Origin: CAYMLL01 sp964390645
GTDB lineage: Bacteria; Planctomycetota; UBA8108
Assembly: GCA_964390645.1 (NCBI GenBank)
Contig: CAYMLL010000004.1
Coordinates: 1-64,000 of the forward strand
DNA: 64,000 nt
Direction of reading: 5' to 3'
In this document: piece by piece, positions 10,251 to 18,704 of the stretch
Position numbering within the stretch: position 1 is the first letter of the stretch
Layout: every line of letters starts with the position of its first letter
The notes under the pieces: model-generated
The model's input: the letters and a program-made list of their open reading frames with translations, nothing else
Databases searched by the model: none
Told to the model about the DNA's origin: nothing
Made by a program: the position numbers and the translations under genes

Positions 10251-10572
10251 GAATCAAGCTCACGAATTCAGGAACCGGTGAAGAGCAGGAAAGAGACGAG
10301 AACCGGAGAACCGGGCCGCGACCTCGCCGGAGCGAGCGATCGCAGGCAAGAGTCCCTGGCGCAACTGACGAGCCGGACAGGCTCGATCTCGACGGACGTC
10401 GCCGGTCCGCGGTCTCGCGAACGGCTCCGGTAGAGGGACTGTGCGGAAAAGGTACTGCGCGCGCAGCCACGCGAGCAGCGACCTGCGGGCGGCCTGATCG
10501 CGGCCGTCGTCCGGCGACACTGTCCATGTTCTTGACGACGAGTACGGAGAACCACGCACCAGTGCGGTCACT
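10251..10572. other. Divergent intergenic region, no gene seen
   Basis: These ~320 bp lie between the two divergent unknown genes. Reading frames on both strands are Arg/Ser-rich and lack coding bias. I see no RNA gene; the promoter of the minus-strand gene must lie here but no clear hexamers were found. Confidence 0.4.
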
Positions 10573-10601
10573 GTGACAAATGCCCGTGACTGTGATAAAC
10601 C
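10573..10601 (+). promoter_or_regulatory. Possible sigma70-type promoter
   Basis: GTGACA at 10573-10578 and TAAACC at 10596-10601 are separated by 17 bp, about 90 bp before the start codon of the DDTL-repeat gene. The -10 match is modest. A repeated actgtga(c/t)a element lies in the same stretch. Confidence 0.35.
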
Positions 10602-10693
10602 TGGATGGAGTCGAAGCGCCAGGCGCTCCGATCGAATCCGCCCGGCCACGCGTTGCCACCGGGCTCGGACGACGCTGCTCGCCAGGAGATGAA

Positions 10694-11497
10694 ATGTCGT
10701 TCTCACTCGCTGAATACATCTGTCGACAGGCCCTCCCTTCGCGCAAGGGCAACGGGGCGGACCCGTCCCAATCCGGGACCGATGTCGCGCCGGACGACAC
10801 CCTCGCGGACGACACCCTCGCGGACGACACCCTCGAGGACGACACCCTCGCGGACGACACCCTCGCGGATGACACCCTCGCGGATGACACCCTCGAGGAC
10901 GACACCCTCGTCACCCTCGTCGAAGATCAGGACCGAAGCACGACGCTGCACACGCTGAGCGCTCAACTCGACGGGCTGCGCGCGGAATGGGACGTCCTGA
11001 CGGCCTGCGTGAGCGAGCTTCGCACGCTCCTCTCGCCCGCCGACTTCAACGAGGCTCTGGTCGCCTGCGGTCTCGACTCACTGCCTGGTTGCGCAACCGT
11101 GGGGAACCCGAATCCCCAGACCGACGCCCCTTCGGGGAACGCCGATCCCACCGGGTGTGATGTTCTCGACGGGCTCGAGAATGCCGACGAGCTGACCGTC
11201 AATCGGCGTCTCGTCGAAGTGCTCGCGATGATCAAGAAGAACCTCGAGTCCAGCTCGCATCCCGACGTATCGAACGTCGCGGTCCCGGCCGACCTGACGA
11301 CGGCGATCGCCCGCCAGGTAGCCGACGAAATCCGGGAGTCGCTCCATGAGAATGGCTACCGCTGCGAGACGACCCGGGGCAAGAACGGGGCGGTGGAGTC
11401 CTCCTACTGGACGAACGTGGACGGACAAGGCCCGCAACGCCGCATCCCGCTCGACGACGTCGAGGCCGTGATCGACGAGCTGACCGGAAACGCCTAG
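10694..11497 (+). CDS. Unknown protein with eight tandem DDTL pentapeptides
   Basis: The product is 267 residues. The start is supported by AGGAG at 10684-10688, 5 bp before the ATG. Residues 34-73 are eight tandem copies of D-D-T-L-x (x = A, E or V). Residues ~80-125 look helical (LHTLSAQLDGLRAEWDVLT), a Pro/Asn/Cys-containing linker follows, and the last ~100 residues are predicted mixed alpha/beta, ending in a helix (DDVEAVIDELTGNA). No signal peptide is seen, so it is probably cytoplasmic. No family recognised. It sits between two signalling genes, which may hint at a regulatory role, but nothing shows this directly. Confidence 0.75.
   Translation: MSFSLAEYICRQALPSRKGNGADPSQSGTDVAPDDTLADDTLADDTLEDDTLADDTLADDTLADDTLEDDTLVTLVEDQDRSTTLHTLSAQLDGLRAEWDVLTACVSELRTLLSPADFNEALVACGLDSLPGCATVGNPNPQTDAPSGNADPTGCDVLDGLENADELTVNRRLVEVLAMIKKNLESSSHPDVSNVAVPADLTTAIARQVADEIRESLHENGYRCETTRGKNGAVESSYWTNVDGQGPQRRIPLDDVEAVIDELTGNA
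10793..10912 (+). repeat. 15-bp tandem repeat, 8 copies
   Basis: Unit gacgacaccctcgcg, with variants (gat for gac, gag for gcg), encodes DDTL-A/E in frame inside the preceding CDS. Copies are near-identical at DNA level, suggesting recent slippage expansion. Confidence 0.95.
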
Positions 11498-11669
11498 AAG
11501 GCGGTTGAGGACGTGCTTCGGATGCGATCGCGAGCCACCGAGTCCGAGATGGAGACGCCAGAACCCCGGCAACGCGGTGCATCGTCAAGCTCCGCCTCCG
11601 AGGAGCTCGACCGGGATGACCGCTCTCACGCCGAATTGACCGCGTCAACCGGCTGCCAGGAGGCCGAGC

Positions 11670-12812
11670 ATGCGCCAGCCTCCGGGTGAGCTCCCGACCA
11701 GTCCGAGCCAGCCGCACATCCTCGTCGTAGACGACGAGGTCTTCATCCGCAACGCGCTCAAGCTCTACTTCGAAACAAACGACTATCGCGTCTCCACCGC
11801 CGGCGACGGCAACGAGGCGCTCGAGGTCTTTTCGGACGCGACGGAGACGATCGATGTCGCGATCCTGGATCTCGTCATGCCCGGCCAGCACGGATTCGAT
11901 GTTCTGCGTCGACTCCGATACCTCGATCCTTCCGTCGAGATCATCATCGCCACCGGCTGCGGCAGCATGAACAACGCCGTCGACGCCCTTCGCTACGGCG
12001 CGTTCGACTTCATCACGAAGCCCATTCTCGACTTCGACGAGGATCTCCTCAAGACCGTGGAGAAGGCGCTCGAGGCACGCCGCTCGAAGCTCCGGAGCGA
12101 AGCCGATCCGATCGACCCCGGTGCGTCACTCTGCGAGACGGACTCACCGGCACCGGAGTGCGGCGAGCCGAGCCTCCTGGGCTGGCTCTCGGTCTACGAG
12201 CAGATGAACCGCCTGGTCTCGGAGCACGGCTCTCACCCCCTCGACGACGGTGCTCTGGATCCTCGAACGCTCGACGCGCTCCGGGATCTGCTGCACGACG
12301 GATTCGGTGCGGACGCCGCGATGATCATCCGGCCGGACGAAGACCACGGCTGGGAGTGTGAACGCTCCTGGGGCTTCGCTTCGCCGCCGCGCGCCTGCGA
12401 TCTCTGGCAAAGACCGCCCGACGAGTCCCTCGGCCCGGACGGCCAGGGTGCTCCGAGGCTCGATGAGTCGGTCTGGGACTTGACGGAGCGACCGATGAAC
12501 GCGAGGTTCCGCGCCAAGTGGGCGAACGTGCTGACCACACCTTTCCACGGGGTCTCGTCCGAGCCACGACTGCTCCTCCTGTTCTATCGAGACCCGGGCT
12601 CGCTGCGACCGGAATCGAGCCCGCTGCCGCTGCTGACAACGGTACTCTCGTGGCTCCACCGGCAGGCAGAGTCGGCAAGCCCCGGGAACGGTACGGGCCC
12701 CCCGATCGGTGGGCCCGAGGCGACGACGGACAGGTCGCCAGGGCCCCACTGCGGACTGATCGCCGCCGCGGAGGCCCGGCACGCGACGTCCCCGGAGACC
12801 TCTCCTGCTTGA
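11670..12812 (+). CDS. Response regulator with unassigned GAF-like C-terminal domain
   Basis: The product is 380 residues. A perfect AGGAGG at 11658-11663 supports the ATG at 11670. Residues ~15-130 are a canonical receiver (Asp21-Asp22, phosphoacceptor Asp67 in AILDLVMPG, Lys117 in FITKP). A linker leads to residues ~175-330, a mixed alpha/beta region resembling a degenerate GAF sensor (GADAAMIIRPDEDHGWECE, then RLLLLFYRDPG). No DNA-binding or output enzyme domain is visible. It could serve as a partner of the upstream kinase pair. The tail is Pro/Gly-rich and disordered. Confidence 0.85.
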   Translation: MRQPPGELPTSPSQPHILVVDDEVFIRNALKLYFETNDYRVSTAGDGNEALEVFSDATETIDVAILDLVMPGQHGFDVLRRLRYLDPSVEIIIATGCGSMNNAVDALRYGAFDFITKPILDFDEDLLKTVEKALEARRSKLRSEADPIDPGASLCETDSPAPECGEPSLLGWLSVYEQMNRLVSEHGSHPLDDGALDPRTLDALRDLLHDGFGADAAMIIRPDEDHGWECERSWGFASPPRACDLWQRPPDESLGPDGQGAPRLDESVWDLTERPMNARFRAKWANVLTTPFHGVSSEPRLLLLFYRDPGSLRPESSPLPLLTTVLSWLHRQAESASPGNGTGPPIGGPEATTDRSPGPHCGLIAAAEARHATSPETSPA

Positions 12813-12837
12813 CGGTCCCCTGACGGGATCCTATAAG
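12809..12837 (+). promoter_or_regulatory. Strong sigma70-type promoter
   Basis: TTGACG (12809-12814), a 17-bp spacer and TATAAG (12832-12837) differ from consensus at only one base per box. It overlaps the stop codon of the response regulator and lies ~115 bp upstream of the giant propeller gene, giving a leader of about 110 nt. Confidence 0.75.
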
Positions 12838-12952
12838 AACAGACAGTCGGAAAGCTCTCTCGCGTGTCACCGGGGCGCAACCTTTGACCCCCTCCGATCG
12901 CCGCTTCCCAGGATTCGTGAAGGAGCACTGTGAAGCGAAAGGGACCGAGCCG

Positions 12953-15900
12953 ATGAAATCGTCCGCCCCGAAATCCGGTCTCGGCGCGCTCCGCGTCGCC
13001 GCTTCGGTCGTGATCGGGGCCCTCGTTCTGGCGGCGGTCCTGCTCGGGCGAGCGACCCCCGCAGCGGCGCAGAACGACGGAGGCACGGGCCTCTTCCCAC
13101 CGACGACACAGGACCTGCAGACGCTCTGGAGCGAGATCGACACGGGGTCCCGGGCAGGCGACTGGGACGGTGTTGTCGAGAAGCTCGAGGAGATGGTGAC
13201 GACATTCGACCTCGCACCGGGATCCGACCCGGGGAAGCCGGTCGTCAACTCGGTCGTGTCGAACGACGCCGGCGTGTCGCTGGGCATCCGCGCGCTCCTT
13301 TCTCGATACGTCCGGCGTCTACCGAAGCCGTACGCCGACCGGTTTCTCGGTCGGGTCGACACGTTGATTGCACGCGGCTGGAATCAGGTCGCCGACGAGC
13401 CCTTCGCATCGGCGCGACGACGGCTCAGACACGAGATCCTCCGCGACCACCCGGGCTCCGAGTTTCTCGTGGAGGCGCTCGAGGAGGAGATCGACGATCG
13501 CCTCCTCAGCGCCGACTGGCGGCACGCCCGACGAGCCGTCGAGCGCCGATTCGACCTCGACCGTTCCGGACGCGCCCCGTTGACGCTCGAGGACCGGCTA
13601 CGATCACTGGCGATTCTACTGCAGGTGGATCAGGCTCTCGGAGACGAGAAGGCGTGGAAGGCGCACCAGGATGCGCTGGCGAAGGCGGCCGAGGAGGTTC
13701 CCCCCGAAGGCGTGGAGGAAGCACCCGCTGCCGGGAGCGAACCGGACTCGAGAAACGGCGCTGCGTCGCAGGAAAAGGTGGTCTCCACCGAGATCCAGCG
13801 CCTGGTGGAGCGCGCGCTGGGGTCATCCTTCGAGGCACTGATCCCCGAGCCGGAGCCGGCTGCCGAGCGCGCCGTCCTCAATCGCGAGAGCGGTACGGTC
13901 AGCCCCTTTCTCGATCCCGGGCAATACGCACGCGCGTTCGCGCAGGCCTCGAGCGACGGCCTGTCAAGCTCGACCGACTTTCGCCTCGGCACGGCGATCT
14001 GGCGACGCCAGGCCGGCGACCAGGACCTGCGACGCTTCATCGAGACCCGGCGCGAGGAGCGCGATGGCGTCGTGACTCGCTCTCTCGATGTGCCGATCCC
14101 TTTCCACGCCAGCGTCTCGGCCGGCCGCATCGTGATGCAGCACGACCGACAGGTGATCGCGTTTGATCTGGTGGGCAGCCGGCAGGACTGGCTGGTCCAG
14201 CTTGCCTCGAGCAGCGGCTCCTACAGCGTGCCGCGAACGCCGCTGTGTGTCAGCGGACGCTGCCTCGTGACGCAAGGAAACGAGATCGTCGCCATCGACA
14301 TCGAGAATGGCGAGTGGATCTGGTCGCGCTTCGTCGAGTACTTCCTGAGCGACGCGACGCTGCGCGTCGTCACCGACAGCTCTCGCGATCCGGCCTCAGA
14401 GCGCCCGGATGACTTGCCACCGAGAGCTCCGACGGTCGGCCCGGGTGCGATCCACGAGTCGGACGTGATCCTCCCGGTTCATGTTCGGTCCGGGAAGCAG
14501 ATCCTCTGCTATCTGGTGCGGATCGACCTCGAAGGCAACGCGGTCTGGACGACCTTCGTCGGCAGCACCGCGAACACCGGCTACCTGGGGCTCGGCGCCA
14601 GCCCCTCGCCACCACGCATCGTCGACGACCGACTCATCCACCTGACCAATCTCGGCTTCCTCGTCAGCGTCGACCCGGTCGACGGCGTCATCCAGTGGAT
14701 CAAGGAGCACGAGACACTCTCGTCTCGCGGTCAGCTCGAGTCCATCCGGGACGAGAACCGCTGGCAGCCGAATCCGCTGGTGCGGCTCGACGACGAACAC
14801 CTGCTCGTCGCTCCCCAGCAGTCGACTCGCCTCCTCGCCGTCCGCGTCGATTCCGGAGCGACGACCTGGCATTGCCGGCGCGAGGAGCACTCGACGCTGA
14901 TCGGCCACGATGACCGGCATTGCTTCGTCGCGGGATCAAGACTCAGCGCAATCGCGTTGAAGGGTCCTGATCGCGGCAAGGCTGTCTGGAGCCGCTCCCT
15001 GGGCGACGACGTGCCACAGGGCCGCGCTCTCCTCGTGCCGGGACGTATCCTGGTCAGCTCACGCGACGCCCTCGTTCAACTCGACCCGTCGACCGGCAGG
15101 ACCCTCGCCCGTCATCTCTGGGATTTCCCCGGCGCCGGCGGCAACCTGGTGCTGCTCGACGGACGCGTCGCCGTGATCCACCCCGGTGGATTCATCCTCT
15201 ACGAGACCTTCGACGTGTCGAGGCAGCGTATCGAGAGATCGCCGAAGAAAGATGCCACCTACTGGCTCGAGCTCGCACGTCTTCGACTGCGCTCCGACGA
15301 CGTCGCCGGAGGGCTCGCGGCTCTCGAGGAGTGGTCCTCGGGCAAGCCGACCCCTCCGCAACCGAACTCTCCGCTCGACCGTCTGCACATGAGTGTCTCG
15401 GACGTCCTCGAGATGGTCGCACGCAACTCGGATCCGAACTCCGCTCGCCGTATCCTCAAGTTCCGTCTGAAAATCGAAAGCGAGCCGACACGACGCGTCA
15501 ACGCCGCCATCGAGCTCGGCCTCTTCCTCGAGTCCCTGTCCGGAAGTGACGTCGAGCCCGATCTCGGCGCTGCCGTCGCGGCCTACCACCAGGCGCTCGA
15601 GTTCGACATCGAGCGCGCCACGTCCGTGTTCGGGACGCGCGACGGCCGAGCGATCTTCTCGCCGCAACCCGGCGCGACGATGGAGAAGGCGCTGAGATTC
15701 GTCGACGGGTTCTTCCCCATCGACGCCGAGTCCTTCGTGCGCCATCGGATCCGCGCCGCGCGCCACCGCGCGCGCGACGCGAACGACGGAGACGCCTGCG
15801 GAGCGGTCGAAGAGCGCGCCGCGGCCGCTCTCAGTGAAGCGCGAACGCGCGGCACTCTGCACGCCTTCGGACAGATGCTGCGTCGCTACCCTTTCACGCG

Positions 15901-18595
15901 CGCGGCGGCGCTGGCCTACGCCGATCTCTCGGCAGCCTACCTCGATCACGGCAACACGCTACAGGCCGCACGCGCTCTGCTGAAGCGTCGTCGCGACTTT
16001 CCCGATATCCCCGACAACCTGCGCTACTCGTTGCTCGCGGCTCAGCTGCTCTACCGGGGCGGCAAGCGTGCAGAGGCGAAGAGCCTCTATGGCGACCTCC
16101 TCGCGACGCACAAGGAGTCGGTCGTCAACGACGTTCCAGGTATCGAGCCGGGTGAGCCCGTCGGCCAGTACATCGAACGGCGACTGAAGGATCCGGGGCT
16201 CGCCGAGGTCGAGGGCGAAGATATCGAGAAGCTGCGAACGCCCCTGGAGATGATCTGGCGTGCCCCGGCAGACCTCGAGAGCGCGGATGAGAAACGATTC
16301 CTGCGTCCCACGGGCTCGGTCCCCACAAGTGCGATGAACTGCTTCTTCACGCAGACGAGCCGGTCGATCCAGTGCCGTGAGCTGGCAACGGGAATTCCCC
16401 GATACACGGTGAACCTGACGATGATACCCGGCTTCCATGTCGACGAGCCCCGCTACAGCCGGCGGTTCGTCCGCAGCGGCATCCGCCAGATCCGGGGACG
16501 ATTCGTCGGCGAATTGCTCGTCCTCCACGATCACAAGAACATCTTCGCGGTCGATCACGCGAGCCGGAAGGTACGCTGGAACGTCCCCTTCGAGGACTCG
16601 AGACCGGCCGGCGCACGCCGCAACGTGAAACCGGGAGCACGCCTCGACCCCTCCCGCGCGATTCCCGCGCTGAGCGAGCAGCTGAGGGGCGTCCGTGTTA
16701 CCGATCGACACATCTTCGCGACAACCAGCCGGCGGAGACTTCTGTGCTTCGACCTCGGCGGTCGCCAGCTCTGGGAACGAGAGCTGGAGTTCGATCCCTC
16801 GACGCCCCCGCCGATCACGAGCGATGGCGAGGTCTTTGTCATCTCCCAGCTGACGACGCGCTACCATGGGTTCACGGTCCAGCGCGGCAGCCCGTCCGGG
16901 AAGGTCTTCGATGTCAAGCGCGACCGACGCTTCGCACGCCGCATCGACGACCCGATCGAGCTCGACGGCGGTCACGTGCTCATGCCGTTGTCGACGGAGG
17001 TGCAGCTGATCCACCTGCCGACGCGCAGGGTCGTGTGGACCTTCTCACGTTCGCCCGCGACGATCGAGAGAGTCTTCCACTCCAGGCAGGCGCCGGGCGA
17101 GGTCATGATCGTGACCCAGGAGGCGGGCAAGTGGGCACTCGTCGGCGTACGTATCGCAGGGGGTGAAGAGGACTGGCGCTACGAGAATTTCTCCGCCGGT
17201 GCGCGACAGTTCTGGGTCCAGCGGGACGGCGATCAGCTCTTCGTACTGCACGGGGGCAACCAGCTGGAGATGGTCGGCCTCGAGACACGGCGCATCCCCG
17301 GACAGATCCACTCGAATGTGGCAACGCTCTGGCCGCATCGAGACATCCGGCTCGGCAATTTCTTCAGCCGACCGTCACGTCCGGAAATTCACGTCGGCGA
17401 AAACGCGCTGTTCTTCCCCGAGCCGAGCCCGATGATCAGCGTCTTCGACAGGGTCAAGGGCACGATCCTGAACTCACCAAGCAACCCGCTGAGCACCTTT
17501 CTCGTCGAGAAGAGGTCCTACCGCACCGCGGTCGTCGGCCGCCGACTCGTCGTGCTGACGGACGGTGGGGACTGCGCCTTCCGTGGAGCGTCGTCGCATG
17601 TGATCGACGACAGCCTCGAACGCCGCATGACCCTGGTCGAGAAGCACGTCGTTGACCGCGCCGACGTCGGCACGATCGTGGAGCTCGCCCTCTCGTACTT
17701 CCGCGCCGGGGACTTCAAGACGGCGACCGGGATGTTGGACCGAGCACTGCGCTCCGAGGAATTGCTCTCAACCGCGCTACCGGAAGAAATCGACGGACTC
17801 GCGTTTCTGCTCGAGGGACTCCATCAGGAGGCGATGAAGACCGTATCCTCGGCGGAAATCACTGCACGTTTTCTCGTGGATCCGCCGACGGTCGACGGAC
17901 AGCTCGATGACTCCTGGTCCTACGCGCACCGTACCCTCGTCACCGGGCCGCGCAACCTCAATCTCATACCGGCGCCCGGTAGACGACGCCAGTGGGAAGG
18001 TGAGGAGGATCTCTCGGCCGTACTCTACACAGGGTGGGACGAGGGCTACTTCTACTTCGCCCTCGATGTCGACGACGACGTCCTGCGCGCGTTCGACCGT
18101 GACGCCGAGTACTGGCGTGGTGACTGTCTGCTGATCGGTCTCGACCCGAACGGCGACGGCGGCTATCAGCAAGGCAGCGACGATCAGCTGATGACACTCG
18201 CCCTGACGATACCCAAGCGAAAGAAAGGCGCGAAGAACCCGGACGATGACGACCGGCCGGAGAATGGCGACGATGACGACGATGATGACGACGACGACGA
18301 CGGCGCCCGTCGTCCGGAGGGACAGTTCTCCGTGAAGAAAAAGGACGACAACAGCGGAGCGATCTACGAGGTCGCGTTCCCGTGGACCTCCTTTCCCCGC
18401 TTCAGCGATGGCCCGCCTCCCGAACGAGGCTTCGGGTTCGGACTCAGCCTCCTGCTCACCGACGACGACAGCGGCCGCGGCGCGACGAAGACCCTCAGCA
18501 TCAACCCCTGTCACCTGATCCCTCGCAAGCAGCGCAACTTCTACATCTGGCGTCACATGATCCCGGAGTTCTTTCCGCGCATCCGACTGCGTTAG
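12953..18595 (+). CDS. Giant secreted double PQQ-like beta-propeller protein with TPR linker and CBM9-like C-terminus
   Basis: The product is 1,880 residues. ATG 12953 gives a classic Sec signal (hydrophobic stretch to ATPAAAQ). Residues ~30-300 are helical. A first PQQ-like propeller follows (~310-740; IVAIDIENGEWIW, SVDPVDGVIQWI), then a helical TPR-like bridge (~760-1070) and a second propeller (~1090-1520; NIFAVDHASRKVRW, LLCFDLGGRQLWERE). After another short helical stretch the C-terminal ~270 residues resemble a family-9-like carbohydrate-binding fold (PPTVDGQLDDSWSYA, YFYFALDVDDDVLRAFD, YEVAFPWTSFPRF). That domain is interrupted at about residues 1760-1790 by a Lys/Asp-rich insert with a run of Asp. 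PQQ-coordinating residues were not identified, so it is more likely a scaffold than a dehydrogenase. It has its own promoter. Confidence 0.85.
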   Translation: MKSSAPKSGLGALRVAASVVIGALVLAAVLLGRATPAAAQNDGGTGLFPPTTQDLQTLWSEIDTGSRAGDWDGVVEKLEEMVTTFDLAPGSDPGKPVVNSVVSNDAGVSLGIRALLSRYVRRLPKPYADRFLGRVDTLIARGWNQVADEPFASARRRLRHEILRDHPGSEFLVEALEEEIDDRLLSADWRHARRAVERRFDLDRSGRAPLTLEDRLRSLAILLQVDQALGDEKAWKAHQDALAKAAEEVPPEGVEEAPAAGSEPDSRNGAASQEKVVSTEIQRLVERALGSSFEALIPEPEPAAERAVLNRESGTVSPFLDPGQYARAFAQASSDGLSSSTDFRLGTAIWRRQAGDQDLRRFIETRREERDGVVTRSLDVPIPFHASVSAGRIVMQHDRQVIAFDLVGSRQDWLVQLASSSGSYSVPRTPLCVSGRCLVTQGNEIVAIDIENGEWIWSRFVEYFLSDATLRVVTDSSRDPASERPDDLPPRAPTVGPGAIHESDVILPVHVRSGKQILCYLVRIDLEGNAVWTTFVGSTANTGYLGLGASPSPPRIVDDRLIHLTNLGFLVSVDPVDGVIQWIKEHETLSSRGQLESIRDENRWQPNPLVRLDDEHLLVAPQQSTRLLAVRVDSGATTWHCRREEHSTLIGHDDRHCFVAGSRLSAIALKGPDRGKAVWSRSLGDDVPQGRALLVPGRILVSSRDALVQLDPSTGRTLARHLWDFPGAGGNLVLLDGRVAVIHPGGFILYETFDVSRQRIERSPKKDATYWLELARLRLRSDDVAGGLAALEEWSSGKPTPPQPNSPLDRLHMSVSDVLEMVARNSDPNSARRILKFRLKIESEPTRRVNAAIELGLFLESLSGSDVEPDLGAAVAAYHQALEFDIERATSVFGTRDGRAIFSPQPGATMEKALRFVDGFFPIDAESFVRHRIRAARHRARDANDGDACGAVEERAAAALSEARTRGTLHAFGQMLRRYPFTRAAALAYADLSAAYLDHGNTLQAARALLKRRRDFPDIPDNLRYSLLAAQLLYRGGKRAEAKSLYGDLLATHKESVVNDVPGIEPGEPVGQYIERRLKDPGLAEVEGEDIEKLRTPLEMIWRAPADLESADEKRFLRPTGSVPTSAMNCFFTQTSRSIQCRELATGIPRYTVNLTMIPGFHVDEPRYSRRFVRSGIRQIRGRFVGELLVLHDHKNIFAVDHASRKVRWNVPFEDSRPAGARRNVKPGARLDPSRAIPALSEQLRGVRVTDRHIFATTSRRRLLCFDLGGRQLWERELEFDPSTPPPITSDGEVFVISQLTTRYHGFTVQRGSPSGKVFDVKRDRRFARRIDDPIELDGGHVLMPLSTEVQLIHLPTRRVVWTFSRSPATIERVFHSRQAPGEVMIVTQEAGKWALVGVRIAGGEEDWRYENFSAGARQFWVQRDGDQLFVLHGGNQLEMVGLETRRIPGQIHSNVATLWPHRDIRLGNFFSRPSRPEIHVGENALFFPEPSPMISVFDRVKGTILNSPSNPLSTFLVEKRSYRTAVVGRRLVVLTDGGDCAFRGASSHVIDDSLERRMTLVEKHVVDRADVGTIVELALSYFRAGDFKTATGMLDRALRSEELLSTALPEEIDGLAFLLEGLHQEAMKTVSSAEITARFLVDPPTVDGQLDDSWSYAHRTLVTGPRNLNLIPAPGRRRQWEGEEDLSAVLYTGWDEGYFYFALDVDDDVLRAFDRDAEYWRGDCLLIGLDPNGDGGYQQGSDDQLMTLALTIPKRKKGAKNPDDDDRPENGDDDDDDDDDDDGARRPEGQFSVKKKDDNSGAIYEVAFPWTSFPRFSDGPPPERGFGFGLSLLLTDDDSGRGATKTLSINPCHLIPRKQRNFYIWRHMIPEFFPRIRLR

Positions 18596-18628
18596 CCGTC
18601 GGCGGACGTTCGACGCCCAAACAATCGC

Positions 18629-18656
18629 TTGACAATCCTCGCCGATCCGGTAACCT
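18629..18656 (+). promoter_or_regulatory. sigma70-type promoter for the lipoprotein-Mla operon
   Basis: A perfect TTGACA (18629-18634) is followed after 16 bp by TAACCT (18651-18656), about 50 bp before the probable start of the WP-repeat lipoprotein. Confidence 0.6.
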
Positions 18657-18704
18657 CCGTCTGCGAAAGGCCTTACACGCAGAGCCAGGGAGGGTACCAT
18701 CGCG

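Noticed and set aside
10793..10912. CRISPR-like array
   Set aside because: Repeat is 15 bp, contiguous without spacers, and in frame inside a CDS.
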